A DNA stretch of 64,000 bases from Isoetes taiwanensis. Its lineage: Eukaryota; Streptophyta; Lycopodiopsida; Isoetales; Isoetaceae. Of the stretch, positions 34,640-47,173 are shown one piece after another; within the stretch, counting starts at the first letter, position 1, and every line of letters starts with the position of its first letter. Location of the stretch: assembly GCA_021234155.1 (NCBI GenBank), contig JAJEKV010000002.1, positions 30,883,234 to 30,947,233 on the forward strand. The letters are read 5' to 3'. The position numbers and the translations under genes are program-made. The notes beneath the pieces were generated by a model that saw only the letters and a list, made by a program, of their open reading frames with translations, searched no databases and was not told the origin of the DNA.

Positions 34640-37600
34640 CGACACCGTGAGTGAAGAAAAGGAGGAAGTGTTTCGAGGGCTGAAGCCATCCGGTTCGAAA
34701 GTGATCCTCACGGAGTGAGGACGGCACCATTATGGTAATCGGGCAATGAGATCCCGCGTGTTTGAAGAGCAGGAGGAGTGTTTTGGCCAAGGGCGTGATC
34801 TGCATCAATAAGAAAGCGAGCGCACTATGTCTTCAAGGGCGCTGTGGGCGCTCAAGAAATGTACCGACATTCCATGAGGAGACAAGTCCGAGGCCAAAGG
34901 CAATCGGACACCGGCATTCGGATTGCAGAAAAAAAAATGGGACGCCACCGATTTAAGGAGCTTAGCAAAATGCATTTGAGAGCAGCAGCAAAATCCTCGC
35001 TTGAAGATGGATCAAGGATCGTGAGGTGGGTGGCATTCTCGCAAGAAGGTGTCAAGACCATGAAGCGATCCGCCGGGCGCTGCCAACCACGCCATTAGCA
35101 ATGTAGATCCACCGCGGGTGGTATCCGTGAGTGGCACCTTCTTCCCAATGTGAACGGGCGAACAAAACGTGGATCCCACCGAGATCCGCCGAGATCCGAG
35201 GTGGTGTCCATCCGCATGACCATCCATGACCTTGGTCCAAAAAGGAAGGCGCCAATCGGAAGTCAGAACCCGGGGCGGAGGTACGCCCAGGGAAGCATAG
35301 GGAGAAGGAACCATGCCCGTGGGCGGGGCCGAGCGGTTCCCCGAATTGATCGACAAGATCCGGATCAAGAGCCTCGACACCAACGATCCCAAAGAGAAGC
35401 AGAGAGTCGAGAGTTGACAGGAGGGCTATCCCATCCCGTGGGGACCGCCTTGCTATCCAACGAGCTTGTAATCGATTGTAACCTCGGGCGAGGTGTTTGC
35501 ATAAATTTGTGCATAGGGAAGATCCCTGGATGTCCTAGATACTTCGATTTGTTGCAGCCGGCTGGGCTTGCCGTAGAGATAAATGATTGGCAAGCCTCGT
35601 GCATGTACTCGATGAAGAGTTTGGGTCCGAAAGCAGGATCCGCAAGATATGGATTGTTATCCCGAAGCACCCATTGCACAAGGGGGTCACCCCGAAAAAG
35701 TCGGGCGTGGCCCATTTCCAAAGTGTTCCCGTGGTATCACCCGATAGAAATCATGAAATATGTAAGCCATGGGCTGAACCACTCTAAGGTGATAAAGTCC
35801 GGATCGGCAAGACAAAGGCGAGATCAAAGACCACAAGGGCACAAAGACAACCCTTTGTCTTCAATGGAGAGTTCTCGCCAACCAAGAAAATCTGCGACCG
35901 CCGTGGGAATATCCACAGTGGCCATCCGCCACATGCCACTTCGAAAGGAAGAGGTGGCATCGAAAGCAACCACATAATCGCGATAGCGTGGAGGGAACCG
36001 GAAAGTCAACAGCATTCTCGTTAAGAATGGCGTGATGGGCGCCAAGTTTTGCTTGAGCCTCATCGCCAGATCAATAGCTTGCCGCAGCGTTGTTCGAGAT
36101 CACGGATCCGGGTTGTCCCTTTCGAAAGCAAAGAAGGCGGATCGGTCACTTCCGACCCGCTTTCTAAGTGTTGACCGGGAGGAGGATTTTCCCTCGAGTA
36201 TTGAGACGAAGCACCCAATCTCCGCTGGCCATCCAAGATCTTCTCTTTTCGCACCTCTCGTAAGCTGATCTTGAAGAGAGGTGAGCCGAGAGGTTCAGGT
36301 AGAAAGTCGAGCCGGCCAAGGAGGCTTACTTGAGCGCCCCCGCTCGAAAGTTTTGAACTTGAGTGCTGAAATTTTCACAAAGTTCGGAGTACAAGGCGCT
36401 GAGCTTAGCAATATCATCCTTGGTACTCGTGAGAGCGGCTTTGGACTTGTTGTGCTCCAATAGAGTCTGAATTTCTGATTGAGCTGAGCCCTGCTGATCC
36501 GCAAGTTGGCTGACTTGAGCTTGTGCACTTTTGAGATCCGCATGAGCCCGTAAGAGAGCTTCATGCTTGTCTTGAAGTTTGGCCTCCAAAGTTGCAACGC
36601 GGGCGCTTGCAGCTTGAAGGTCCCGTGTACCGCGATCGTAGGCTTCTAGTGCCCGTTGAACCCCGCCATAAGAGCCGCCTTGGGATTCTTTGTAACTTGA
36701 GAGCAAAGCAGCCTTTGAGCATCCCGGCCGATAATCGATACAAACAACCGACGAGGGTGTTGTGGTGGTGGAGCCGGCCGCTGCCCGGGTTTGTGATGTT
36801 TGGGAAAAAATGGTGTGAACCGGATGGTGTAGCGAGGAGGAGACATTGACATGGGTGTGCGGACTTTGGACATGACCCGGGAAGACGGCGTGAAGTGCCA
36901 CCTTGGTGAGTTATTGGAAGAGAGCCGAGTGGAATTATGAGAATTTGGTGGTGTGGGAGGGAAGTAATGACGGATGAGGGCTTGAAAGTGGCCTCCCACG
37001 TAAACTTCGAAATGGAAGTGGTACCCCTAAGGCGGTCCATTTCTTGGAGAAGACGATAAAACATCATTTGGGGCCAATCTATGTGGTGTTTGGAGTGTGT
37101 AGCGTTGAGGACCAGTTATAGAAAGGCTTATTGATATGGGTGTTCTTAATAGAATACCCAAGGAACTTTCGCCACGTAAATTTAACAAAGGTTTCGTGAG
37201 GCTTGTCGATATTGGTCGACGATGGACATTGGCATGATAAGCGTGTGCACCAAACTCGCGGACATCGAGATCCCGTGATAGCGCACCATGATACACAAGG
37301 GGTGTGCAAGGGAATATGAAATACCTCGTAAATCAAATGTTGAGTCAAATAAATGGTGGTGCCATCGACCACGCTGGTGTAGCCTTATGGGCCGTTAACG
37401 ATATTGGCGATGAACCGCCTAACCGGTCGATTTGGAGCCTAAGTTCCATTTGAGAGAATTCAGAAGCTTGTATGCTCAGCCGACTTTTTATTTGGGCCAA
37501 CAAGGGCTTCACGGAAAGTGGGCGCCAAGAAAGATACGATGCAAAAAGAGCCGGATCCTTGGGAGCAAGAGTTTGAAGTGTAGAAAATCTTGGGGCAGCC

Positions 37601-37944
37601 ATGGTAACGATTTGTAAACGAAGAGTGATTCCAAAGGCGAAGACGAAAAGTCGAAAGCACGGAGGACAAAGGCGCAGAGGAACGAAAAGGTTTGTTTTAG
37701 GGCGCACAACCGAGGCGAAGAGGTATGAAGAGGGCTTAAACTCGAACCGCTGATGGTGCCGTATGTCAAAAGATGCCAAGAAGGGTATTGAGAGGCAAAA
37801 AATTTGGCTAAGTCCCAAAAACGTAAGGGAGAAGCAATGAACGTGAGGATGAGACGCGAAAGAAGGATCGATGTGACAGTGGCAAAGGACACACATTAAT
37901 GTTCGACGGGCGGAAAAAGAAGGAATGGCATTTAATGCCGGCAA
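34640..37944 (-). pseudogene. post-integrase additional ORF region of element 2 (coiled-coil protein)
   Basis: Minus strand, best-kept copy of the accessory region. An N-terminal part at 37345-37944 includes MAAPRFSTLQTLAPKDP and QASEFSQMELRLQIDRLG. At 37079-37372 it continues with VDGTTIYLTQHLIYEVFHI and HETFVKFTW. A Pro/Ser/His-rich linker spans 36800-37000. A long helical segment at 36326-36660 (ATLEAKLQDKHEALLRAHAD, then SEIQTLLEHNKSKAALT and ALYSELCENFSTQV) has the Leu/Ala/Glu/Lys heptad pattern of a coiled coil. A C-terminal stretch at 35365-35721 contains WVLRDNNPYLADPAFGPKLF. Order and sequence are conserved with element 1, so the protein was probably under selection in the family. 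Function is unknown; no transmembrane segment or signal peptide is convincing. Confidence 0.5.
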
Positions 37945-38059
37945 CTCGGCGGGATATCATTAAAAGGAATGTGTCGGCGGTACCATGGCTAGATATGCTA
38001 CGGAGAAAAGATTCTCATTTTAGAAACAAATTTTGCATTGCAAAACACGCTGGCGATTT

Positions 38060-38525
38060 GTGTGATTGGTCCATCGCCGACAAGTAGTTCCTCGCCTGCC
38101 TATATAAGACGAACCGGGAGGAACGGCGGCATCCGATGGCGCCGGTATGGCCGCTGGCCGGCTTGAACGAAGATCGCACTATGCCCACTAACCGCCGAGT
38201 GGGTTACATGCAAGATGAATTGTCCGATCTCGGGCGCCGCCACAACCGCGGCATTCGAATGGACGGCCGGGTGTGCCGGATGGCTGAACATCCCGACCAA
38301 GACCAACGGGATGGAGGTGGTTCCGCATCTTCACTGATCCGGAGCGTAACCTCTACCATCTCCTCCGCAGATACCTCCGCCCCAACCCGAGTAGAGGGTT
38401 TTTCCTCTTAGGACTTAGTAGATAGGGCTCGAGCCCTGCTTTTGTATATAGGGCAAAGGCCCATAGCGAAATAGCCGGGTCAGCCTACATTTTGTAAAAA
38501 AATCTCCACTATAATATAATATACC
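38060..38525 (+). other. antisense transcription-unit candidate inside element 2
   Basis: GATTGG (38064-38069), TATATAAG (38101-38108), then ATG at 38136 and 38181. A 91-codon frame from 38136 to 38411 contains MPTNRR at 38181 and ends TRVEGFSS. Box spacing and both ends of the frame match element 1. The A/T-rich ATAATATAAT conserved at 38512-38522 could be an end signal. No known domain; the peptide is Arg/Asp/Ser-rich. It lies opposite to and just past the integrase C-terminus. Confidence 0.5.
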
Positions 38526-38531
38526 GCCTTT

Positions 38532-39790
38532 CTAGTCACTTTCTCGTGGTGTTTGCTTCTTTGAACTGCCTCTGTGTTGATGTTCACTTTCTCGGTGATG
38601 AAATGCTTTGAGACGAAAACCATTAACCAATGTAGGTAATGGAGTGCCATCTAACTCACCAGCTTGGAAAACGCTTGGTCTAACCACTTGAACAATTTGA
38701 TAAGGGCCAAGCCAACGAAACTTGAGTTTACCCCGAAAATTTTTGTACTGAATCATAAAGAAGAACCAAATCGCCTTCTTTGAATGTTTTTGTCTTTAGA
38801 CGCTTGTCATGTAAAGATTTTTGCAAATCATTGTCCATGAAGAACACGAATATAAGCATCCCGTCGGTTCATCCAACTGCTTCTAATTGATAGACCCTTT
38901 CTTTGAGTGCAAAGCAGGGATTATGAGCAAGAGCCGCTTGAAAATGGAGTGTTGGAAGGATGTATTCAAACGGCATGAGAGCTTCCCCTCGACCATAAAC
39001 CAATTTAAAAGGAGTGCGACCGGTAGCAATTTTGAAACAAGTATTGTAGGCCCAAAGAACAAGAGGGAAGTTTTGTCCGCCAACTGCATGGGAAGCGCCA
39101 CAAATTTTCTTGAGAATGGTGACCGAGTTTTGTTGGTGCTCGCCAAACCATTACCTTGAGGATAGTAAGGTGTGCTCTTGTGATGATGTATCGAGAGATA
39201 ATCCGGCCGCCCTTGATAGTATGATTGATGAAATGGACACCACGGTCCACCGACCAGCCCGTAAGCAGCCGAATCGCGTGATAATTTGTTGATAGAGGAC
39301 CCTAGCTGTGCTTGCGGCAGTGTTGTCTGGAAGTGCACAAGCTTCCGCCCATTTGGTGGCGTAGTCAGTGAGGACCAGAATGTAACGGGCACGGGTGTGC
39401 CGCGCAGGAGGATCTATAGGTCCCACAAAGTCCATTCCCCATTTGCTGAAGGGAAGTGGCGCATGCGGGCGCCAAGGGAAGAGCGTCACGGGCCGTGGGG
39501 CGTCCCACCCGCTGGCAAGCGTCACACGTGCGGGCGTGGGCGTGAGCATCTTTGAAGAGCGTGGGCCAATAATACCCCGCGAGAAGGATTTTGCGTGCTG
39601 TGGTGTCACCATGAAAATGACCACCACCGAGCCCTTGATGAGCTTCTCGAACAATATCTGGAACTTCATGAGGTAGAACACGCCGGGCAAGGATGGTGTC
39701 CTTACCCTTTTTGTAGAGATGTCCCGCAACCATGGTGTAGTCACGACCTCTCTGAGAAATTGATGGCGACGGGATTGTCGCCAAGGTGAG
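38532..39790 (-). pseudogene. integrase domain of element 2
   Basis: Minus strand. The H2C2 zinc-binding domain is clear at 39500-39740: YTMVAGHLYKKGKD, REAHQGLGGGHFHGDTTARK, then CDACQRVGRPTARD. The core follows with MDFVGPIDP (first Asp), ILVLTDYATKWAEACALPDN (Asp block), RGVHFINHTIKG (with the second catalytic Asp broken by a frameshift) and YYPQGNGLA before the Glu block. The tail at 38532-38756 reads YKNFRGKLKFRWLGPYQIVQ and ELDGTPLPTLVNGFRLK. No chromodomain is present. The core is interrupted by frameshifts. Confidence 0.85.
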
Positions 39791-41369
39791 AGAGCGCCTC
39801 GCCTTCCGGGTGGAAGAGCACCGTGGAGGAGGTACCGCTGAAAATCATGGAACCAATGTGGTGTTGCCGCGACTAAAAAGAGCCGAGCATCGTGAAAGGC
39901 GCCCCGAGACTCCGCCAGGGATCATCCGCGGTGGATGCGCGAAAGATAATCCGAATCCACATGAGATTTTGGCCGCCTTATGAACGATTTCAAAAGGAGC
40001 AAATTTTTGAGAAGAAGGACCCAACGAAAGCAATGCGCCCGGTGGGGGTGGACTTGTTGATCAAATAGAGGAGTGCTTGGTGGTCCACAAAGAACTTGAT
40101 TTGACTGCCTAAAAGGTAATGACGGAAGCGCTGGACACGTAAAATGAGACCCAAAGCTTCACGCCCGTGGCGTAATAGTTGCGCCGCCAGAATTGAGTTT
40201 TCTACCGGGCGAAGCATTTGGTTTGTCGGGTGTGCGCATCATATTCTTGAGAAAGAACAGCCCAATAGCAAACGCCGGTGACATCGACATGAACGCGGAA
40301 AGGGCTTGTCCCATTGAGGAGGAACAAGAACCGTGCCCGAAAGTAAGCAAAAGCTTCAGCGTTGAAAGCAAAGATCCGCCGGGAATTCCAAGCCCGTGTA
40401 GATTCGGCCACCCGTGAGTTTATGAATGGGATCTGCAATGGCTGCTAGTCCCGGTATGAAGGTGGAGTAATAATTGACCTTACCCGTGAAAGAGCGCGTC
40501 TCCTTGATATTGGCCGGTGCTTGAGCCTTGAGCACACAACCGATTTTGGCAGATCCGGGTGATACCCGCTTTGTCGACAACATGGCTCAACAGTAACACC
40601 GAGGTGACGAAAAGGTGCATTTCTCGATTGAGACTAATGCCTGACTCATCACATTTCGAAGACGAAGTTCCAATTTTTCCAAATGGTCAGCCATGGAACT
40701 CAGAGGCGAGAGAAGTCATCTTGAAAAATTTGCAAGAAGGGATTTTCCTTCATGAAATCATGAAAACCGAGAGCATGATGCTGAAACGTTGATGGAGAGT
40801 TTGATAGTCCAAAAGGAACCACCTTGTAGGCAAAAAGTGCTTACCACGGGTGGTGAAGGTAGTCTTGAGTTGATCGAGAATCTTTGATTGAGATCCGATT
40901 GTAGCCGTAAAACCATCCATGAAGGAGTACATCTCATGTCCAAACACCTCTTCCGAACTTGGTCCGTGAAGGAAGTGGAAAAATGATCACGCCCGCGGCC
41001 TGATTGAGTTTCCGATAGTCCACACAGACGCCGGATCTTACCATTGTGTTTAAGGGCAATGACGATGGGGCTCACCCATTCGTAATGTTTGACCTCATAG
41101 ATCAAACCCGCAGCAAGGAGTTTGTCAATTTCCGCCTTGACGCCGCATCACGGTAATTAGGGTTGAGCCTCAGATCGCCGCTGCTACACGGGTCGCATCG
41201 ATTTGGTAGGAATGGTGAGTTCCCCAAGCTTTTGTTGATTCCCCAAGATCTTTGTAACTCCGTGCGAAAATGTGTTTGAATTTTTGAATGTAGCTTGACG
41301 GCCCGCTACGATAAGGAGCCGGAAGATTTGCAAAGAATGCGGACAAAGTTGATTGTTGCCGACGCCCAC
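39791..41369 (-). pseudogene. reverse transcriptase and RNase H of element 2
   Basis: Minus strand. RT from about 41150: IYEVKHYEWVSPIVIALKHN, MYSFMDGF (motif A), QLKTTFTT, and PFGL-type motif B sequence broken at 40830. The connection LKAQAPANIKETRSFTGKVN and YYSTFIPGLAAIADPIHKLT is at 40440-40560. RNase H covers 39990-40400, including FRVHVDVTGVCYW and FFVDHQALLYLINKSTPTGR. The canonical xxDD box should fall near 40720-40760 but is lost in a frame break. In a live element this makes the double-stranded cDNA. Confidence 0.87.
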
Positions 41370-41559
41370 AATCTCGACTTCCGAGTCTGAATATGGGGTA
41401 TTACTTCAAAGATCCCGACAATGTGTGCGGGAGGTTGAGCATAACCGATGCGCGCACTTTGCGTGGTGAAAAGAGGGGTTGCTCGGGCCATCCAGCAGAG
41501 GTTGCTTCATGACAAATAAGGTACATCAACAGAGTTGCGTGAAGTTCAAAGATCGAAAA

Positions 41560-42170
41560 GTGATCAACGCTGAATTCGATTGCAAGGAGCCGTAGGGGTC
41601 AAGCAAAGCAGCCACACCGGTCCCCGATCAAGAGTCATTTCTCCCCAAGGATCGGCATATTCGGGTAGGATGACGAGGCGCACGCACAGTGGAGCCCGAA
41701 CTTGATAAATATTCGAGCTTCTTCGTAACTGCGGTCCGAGAGAGGGTTCCGCATTGTCAACGTAAAATGATCCGCCTGCTTTGCAAGTCCATGGTGGCAT
41801 TGAGATGACCATCGCTGATGACTAACCGGGTCCGGTGGCCCAAGAATGAATACTCTTTGCCCGGGCGGAGAAAAGGTCCGCCGACCAAAGATTTCATAGT
41901 CACCGGATCTTCGCCAAAGCTTTCCAAACCCAAATTCCATGGGGAAGCCGAGATCACCAATGTTGATGTGAAGAATAGGTGTGACGCCTTGAGGTCGCGT
42001 GGATATGGCCATTAGCCAATTTGATGTCATATGGGGCACGAAAGAGTTGTGTGATGCCCATTTGTTTGCGAGTTTATCCGTGATGAGATTGACGGCGCTT
42101 ACCTCCATCTATTTGAACATGGTTGACTTGTCGATTACCCACCGTGGCATGGACCGTGGGTGTAGAGGTA
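41560..42170 (-). pseudogene. aspartic protease region of element 2
   Basis: Minus strand. AVNLITDKLANKWA, MAISTRPQGVTPILHINIGD and the following strands match element 1. The catalytic D-G-G-S segment falls around 42110-42125, where the reading frame is broken. Identification rests on the alignment with element 1 (VQIDGGS) and the position between gag and RT. Confidence 0.6.
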
Positions 42171-42369
42171 GCTACAGCCCCAACTAAAACAAATTGGGAG
42201 TGGTAACCGGTCCTTGAGAGCGTGACGAAGTTTCAAAAATGGTGGCCAAGCTTAAAGGAATTTTGATCTTGGCTAGCTCCTCTTGGAGTTCTAGAGGCAC
42301 ATGAGAAAAAAGGATCTACGGGTTCCACCGGGTGCGGAGGCGGGGGGGCAAAGAACTTTTTTGAGTAAG

Positions 42370-44370
42370 TCAACCCCGGCGGCTATATTGGGATACGTCC
42401 CGAGAGCGTGGAGGTTGAGATGTTGAAGGGGTATCTTGTCTTTGTTGAGCTCTAGTGGTGGCATGAACATTTGCCAAGGTGCGGCCTTCAGCAGCTTGCA
42501 TGAGGTTCAAAATGCTTTGTCGAACTTTGGGCATGACATGTGGCATGAGCTTCTCCAAGTCGTGCAAAGTGAACCTTTTTTTTCGGTCCTCATGAGGAAT
42601 GGTGTCAACCGCAAAAGGCAGTGTTGCGTGCCATTCGAATAATGGTCAAGGGACGGATGCCTTGGTCCGGCGTGAAACTAAACCAACCCAATGTGACTAC
42701 CGGATCGAGGATTAAGTGCCTGAAAAATTTCCTCTTGTGCTTGTTGATCCAGCTGAGGTTGATTTGCTGGAGCTGGTTGATAGCGTGATTGCTGAGGCGC
42801 TCTTGGTGGCTTCTTAAGAACTGGTCTCGGGCCTTGTTTGCCATTAGCAATCCAGAGTTGGTAAGCCGTGAGGCTGGACCGATGTGGTCTGATTTGTGCC
42901 GAAGTCGTACCTGAACTTGTGGAAGTTGAGGACACGCCGTGGGTGGTATGACCCCATTCTTGACAAAGATAACACCGAGCTTTAGAAGGATCAAAAAAGG
43001 AGGACGCTGGTTGATCCCCGTGGTTGGTCCCCGGCGGCTGATAGAGTTGCGTGGGCTGCACCTCGACGCGGTGGTCGCCGAGCAGTGCGATTGTTGCCGA
43101 GGTGTGGTTTGCACTTGATAAACCATTTTGTTGCGATCGATTGTGGGATGAGTGCGAAAATGCACTCTTCCGTGGCATGATTGCACATGTTGCATCGCTT
43201 GCAATGAGGCGGGCCATTGGTGGAGTTGCACTCATTTGCCAAATGGCCTTGGTATTTGCAAATATGGCACCGTGATTTGATCAAGGCTGTGGATTAGCGT
43301 GTTGAGGCCGAACACCGCTTGTGGAACCATGACAGTGGAATGAACGGAGCTCTTGAAGAGCCACGCCGGGAGGAAACATTGATCGAGTGATTGACAGCAA
43401 GGTCGATAGCCTGCTCCAAAGTCTTGGGACGCAGTGTATTCACCATGAGTCGAATAGTTGAGGAAGTCCTTGGAGAAACCGCACCAAAATCTGCTCTCGT
43501 GTGGGGTATTCCTTGAGCTTACTTAGCGTAATGTGAAGTCGATCCGCAAAATCCCGGCAGACTCGTGGGCTCTTGTTGAAGTTCATTGAGTTGCTTGAGA
43601 TGAAGTTGATCATCATCCGCGGTTCCATAATGAGACGTAAAAGCGCCTCTCATTTTCGGACCAGTCTTGTTTCCAATGGCTTTTGTTGGACATGAGCCAT
43701 TGATGAGGAGAGCCACGCAGGGTGGTGGAAAAGATGTGGAATTTCAGTTGAGGTTGCGCATGACCATTTAGGACAGCTAGAGCCTCAAATTCTTCCATAT
43801 GGGCCCCGAGCACTTTGGTCTAACGGTTTGCCTTCGTCGTGTTGCCAAAGGTGGGATAAGTCAGTTTCAGAGTCTGAAAGGTAGATGTGAAAGTGCTTGG
43901 CTGGACAGGAACAGTATAGTGAGGATATTGAGGTTGAGTTGGATGTGGCATGGTGCCTGAAGGACCCTGATGAAGGGGTGACTGTGGTTGAGAAACCGGG
44001 CAGAAGCGGAGCATTGGTTTTGAGATCCGTAAGGTTGTAAAATGTGAAGGGCAAAGGGGGAAACGAGGGAAGGGATATTCCGGTAGGCGCAAAGGAGACG
44101 GGTGGATAGCCGTACCCACCCGGGAGATGATGGTTGTGAAGGAAGAGGCGATGGCCCTAAGAATGATGGATGTAGGCATGTTCGTGGGTATGAAAGCACG
44201 GTTGAGAAGGTTGAGCCCGATAAGGCTCCCGATAGTGATGAGGGGACCGAGGTTGTGAGCAATGTTTGCACGCTTGGGGCGGGAACCGGGACGAGACAGA
44301 CACGAGGGGTGGGTGGCGCCGGATCGAGCCCTAGACCAAGATGGCCTCCCTCTATGTCATAAGCAGATCC
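42370..44370 (-). pseudogene. gag of element 2 with tandem zinc knuckles
   Basis: Minus strand. The start is near 44370 (MYGSAYDIEGGH). A Pro/Ser-rich region follows at 43820-44180, then a gag capsid-like domain at 43440-43813 (NGHAQPQLKFHIFSTTLRGS, SPHQWLMSNKSHWKQ, then REQILVRFLQGLP). Zinc knuckles at 43140-43280 are CHICKYQGHLANEC and CKRCNMCNHATEEC, both CX2CX4HX4C. A further CYLCQEWGHTTHG lies at about 42965. A knuckle pair plus a third partial one is more than the single knuckle of many gypsy Gags. Frameshifts split the protein. Confidence 0.8.
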
Positions 44371-44515
44371 ATACATGTCGCTGAAACGAGTTTCGACGCC
44401 GATGGCGCCCAAGCGAGATGCCGGTTCGAGAAAGGAGTTCTTCCGGGCGGAAATTACTACGCACATGGCTACGTAAGAAAGTAAGATGGAATCGAGACCG
44501 GCGGCAGCGCGATGT

Positions 44516-45091
44516 TGTTTGGGGTCCGGGTTCGAACTCCTGAAGACAAAGTGGAGGACCCGTGGATCTAATAGAGAGTCCGGGGACTATGTCACGCCGA
44601 TTTGCAAGAAGAGAAGAAGAAGAAAAACAACAACAAATAAGAGAAAGATGATAAGCTTCCTTGATGTCAATGATGAACATACATGAGCTCTCGCAATAGA
44701 GAGAAAACCGAAAGGAGACAAGACTCAAAACTCATCTAAAAACTCATGTGCTAGCTCTACTCATATATATAGTACAATGGCCTTGGGCCCAATATAGACA
44801 CTTTGATCGATCTCGGTGCCGACTCGAAGGAGGGCCTGATTTGCGGTGAATGTTGGCGGTGCCTCTTGAAGTGCCTAGAATTCGCCGACGCCCGGACGCT
44901 GGCGGGACGGGCCGTCACTTGTCCGAGCGGGCGCCTCTTGTTGATCGACCAAAGGCTTTGATCAAGTGGTCCGCCGCTTGGTCTTCTGCGGAGCCTTTGA
45001 TGGCTGACCCGTGGCTGACTGAGGATCCTTGAGCTTGACCTGGTCTGTCGTATGCATGAATAGTCCTGTACCAGGAGGCACAGGACTAACA
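44516..45091 (-). repeat. 5' LTR of gypsy element 2 (minus orientation)
   Basis: A 576-bp LTR matching 34048-34626, with a TATA-like stretch at about 44760-44772 on the minus strand. The inner flank reads ACATCGCGCTGCCGCC on the minus strand and does not start with TGG, so a standard tRNA primer-binding site is not evident. Confidence 0.9.
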
Positions 45092-45096
45092 CTCCA

Positions 45097-47168
45097 TCAA
45101 AATAGGTCTTCACGAGCAGAACATTCAATTTGTTGAGGCAGTGGACAAAGATTTAGTATTGATGGAATATGATAAAGCAAAAGCATTAAGTAGACAAGCT
45201 CTTAGGTATTTGTTAGCCTTGGAACTTGCCCTTACATTTTTACATATGGCAAGATGTGCTTTACCATTGCAGAATAGTTGTGGAATCCAAAATGCATCCC
45301 AATTAAGGACAAACAACAATATTTCATCGTCATCCCCTTTTTTTTTTGCTTTGGTAAGTGCCTATACCTTCGTTCAAACATTTATCTTGCCACCTAACTT
45401 CTTGAACTTGGTCTTAACGATTATTAACCTGACCTTAGATGCGCCATTAAACACTCTTAGACTTTAATTCATTTAGCAGAAGCCAACCAAGATTCTATGG
45501 TAGGACATTGATCTTTTTATTTCTCCAATTTCTTAGAGCGATATAAAGACATGGTTAACGGAATCAGAGATGCTTCTAAATCGTTATTCGTCTTTTTTTT
45601 AAGAGATAATTTTCATACTCAGACTAGTTATTTCTAATAAAGAAATGACTCATTTTTTACCATCAATCTGACTATGTCATACCACAGGTCAAAGGAGAAG
45701 CATGCTAAATGCCTTGACTATCTTGTTGCAATTTTGGAGTATAGCTTGTGTTGTTGAGAACTGAAGCATTTTCAAAAAACTGAAGCATTTGCAGAGAGGA
45801 AGATGCAAATCTTGAGTGCCATATACACACTACAAGCAATGACCAAGGTTGTCCATGTTTATCCATCTAAATGGCAGGGGCAGTCTTCATCAACTGCTGC
45901 TTCATACAAGTACCCTGTTTGTGCAAAGTGGTCCACTTAACATGTATAATGATCCTATATTTTTAAAATCCTATGTTTCTTATTCATATGCATAAAGTAA
46001 TCATGCCCTTCTTGCAACCTGCAAGAGTAGAGATATGGAGTTTACCATGTTTTGCAGTCCATGCTCATATCTAAGCTACCTTTCCAATCTGATAGATCAA
46101 GGGCGGAGCTGTCAAAGATAATGCTTACCAAAAGATGATATAATACAAGCGAGATCTTTCAAAACTTAGATCCTTCAAGCTAGAACACAATTAGACAACT
46201 CCGACTTCAATGACACTACAATTAGAAAGAAAAGTAGGAACACCGAAATTCACATTGTCTTAGATTCATCATTAATCTGGGCCTTCAAAACAGATCTTAT
46301 TTGACTTTTTTACCATTGTATATGAATGTTCCGGACATATCCCACAATCACACCCTCCAGCCCTAGGGTTTGCTTTTTGGACAACCCAAAAATCTTTAAT
46401 TTACAACTTTGAACCATATTACATAGCATTAGCAACATTATCATTTCCAACTTAAAATACTATTGAACTCTATAGTTTATACAACTCAAAAATCAATATG
46501 TCATACACAGATTCTTTAAGTTTCAACAGTTCCAAATTGTTAGAAATAGAAAGATGCGAATGTCCTACCTCAACAAAAAAGAAAGGCAAATAGTCTATTA
46601 TTATTCTAGAGTACAACTTACTTTTTGTTATTTATCTTATGTCATGTAGACAAATTCAATCGACCAATTCAAGACACTAAAACGTTTTAATCATGCAATG
46701 CTAAATCACCAAACACTAAAACCTACTTTCCCTTTTACATTGACCTCAACAACAAAGCCATGGGAACGTGGCACATTATAGCTGCCTATTTATATATCAC
46801 CAGCCCCCCTAATCATAACAAACCCACTATTACAAACAATCATCCTCACTACTTTTCTCATATTTATCAAGATTGAAAATTCATCCTCTATCCTTCTGTA
46901 TCGCCACCTTGTATCGCCACCTTGGGTCCTTTCGCCACTAGGAGTAGGTGTAAGGAAGCATGTTCCAGGTGAGTCTCATGAACATTTTTGGTATCAATCA
47001 TTTGAGCCATCAAGATATAAATGTGCCACTACTTTTTAGTTCAGAGATCTTCTTATATCGTAGTGCTTTGGAATGGTTTTAAGATCCCTAATCCACTTTG
47101 TTCTAAAATAAAGCCTATCCTTCTCTTTAACTTCCTTTATCTACCCTTCACCCCAAGCCTGCCCTACT
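45097..47168. other. mostly non-coding DNA with one coding-like stretch
   Basis: Plus strand 45110-45300 is open and protein-like (VEAVDKDLVLMEYDKAKALS, then RQALRYLLALELALTFLHMA), next to the insertion point of gypsy element 2. I do not recognise the protein; it may be an exon or relic that continued into 33950-34042 before insertion, though the frames do not join directly. The rest (45470-47168) shows no gene. Confidence 0.35.
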
Positions 47169-47173
47169 GCTAG

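Larger units (their letters stand above)
34048..45091 (-). mobile_element. Ty3/gypsy LTR retrotransposon, element 2
   Basis: An 11.04-kb element, coding strand minus. LTRs are at 34048-34626 and 44516-45091, with a perfect 5-bp target duplication CTCCA (34043-34047 and 45092-45096). Gene order is gag, protease, RT, RNase H, integrase, then a 3.9-kb post-pol region, as in element 1. Its frames are somewhat better kept than those of element 1 but still broken in every domain. The intact target duplication argues that the two LTRs come from one insertion. The insertion lies between two short coding-like stretches (33950-34042 and 45097-45470), so it may have hit a gene or pseudogene. Confidence 0.92.
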
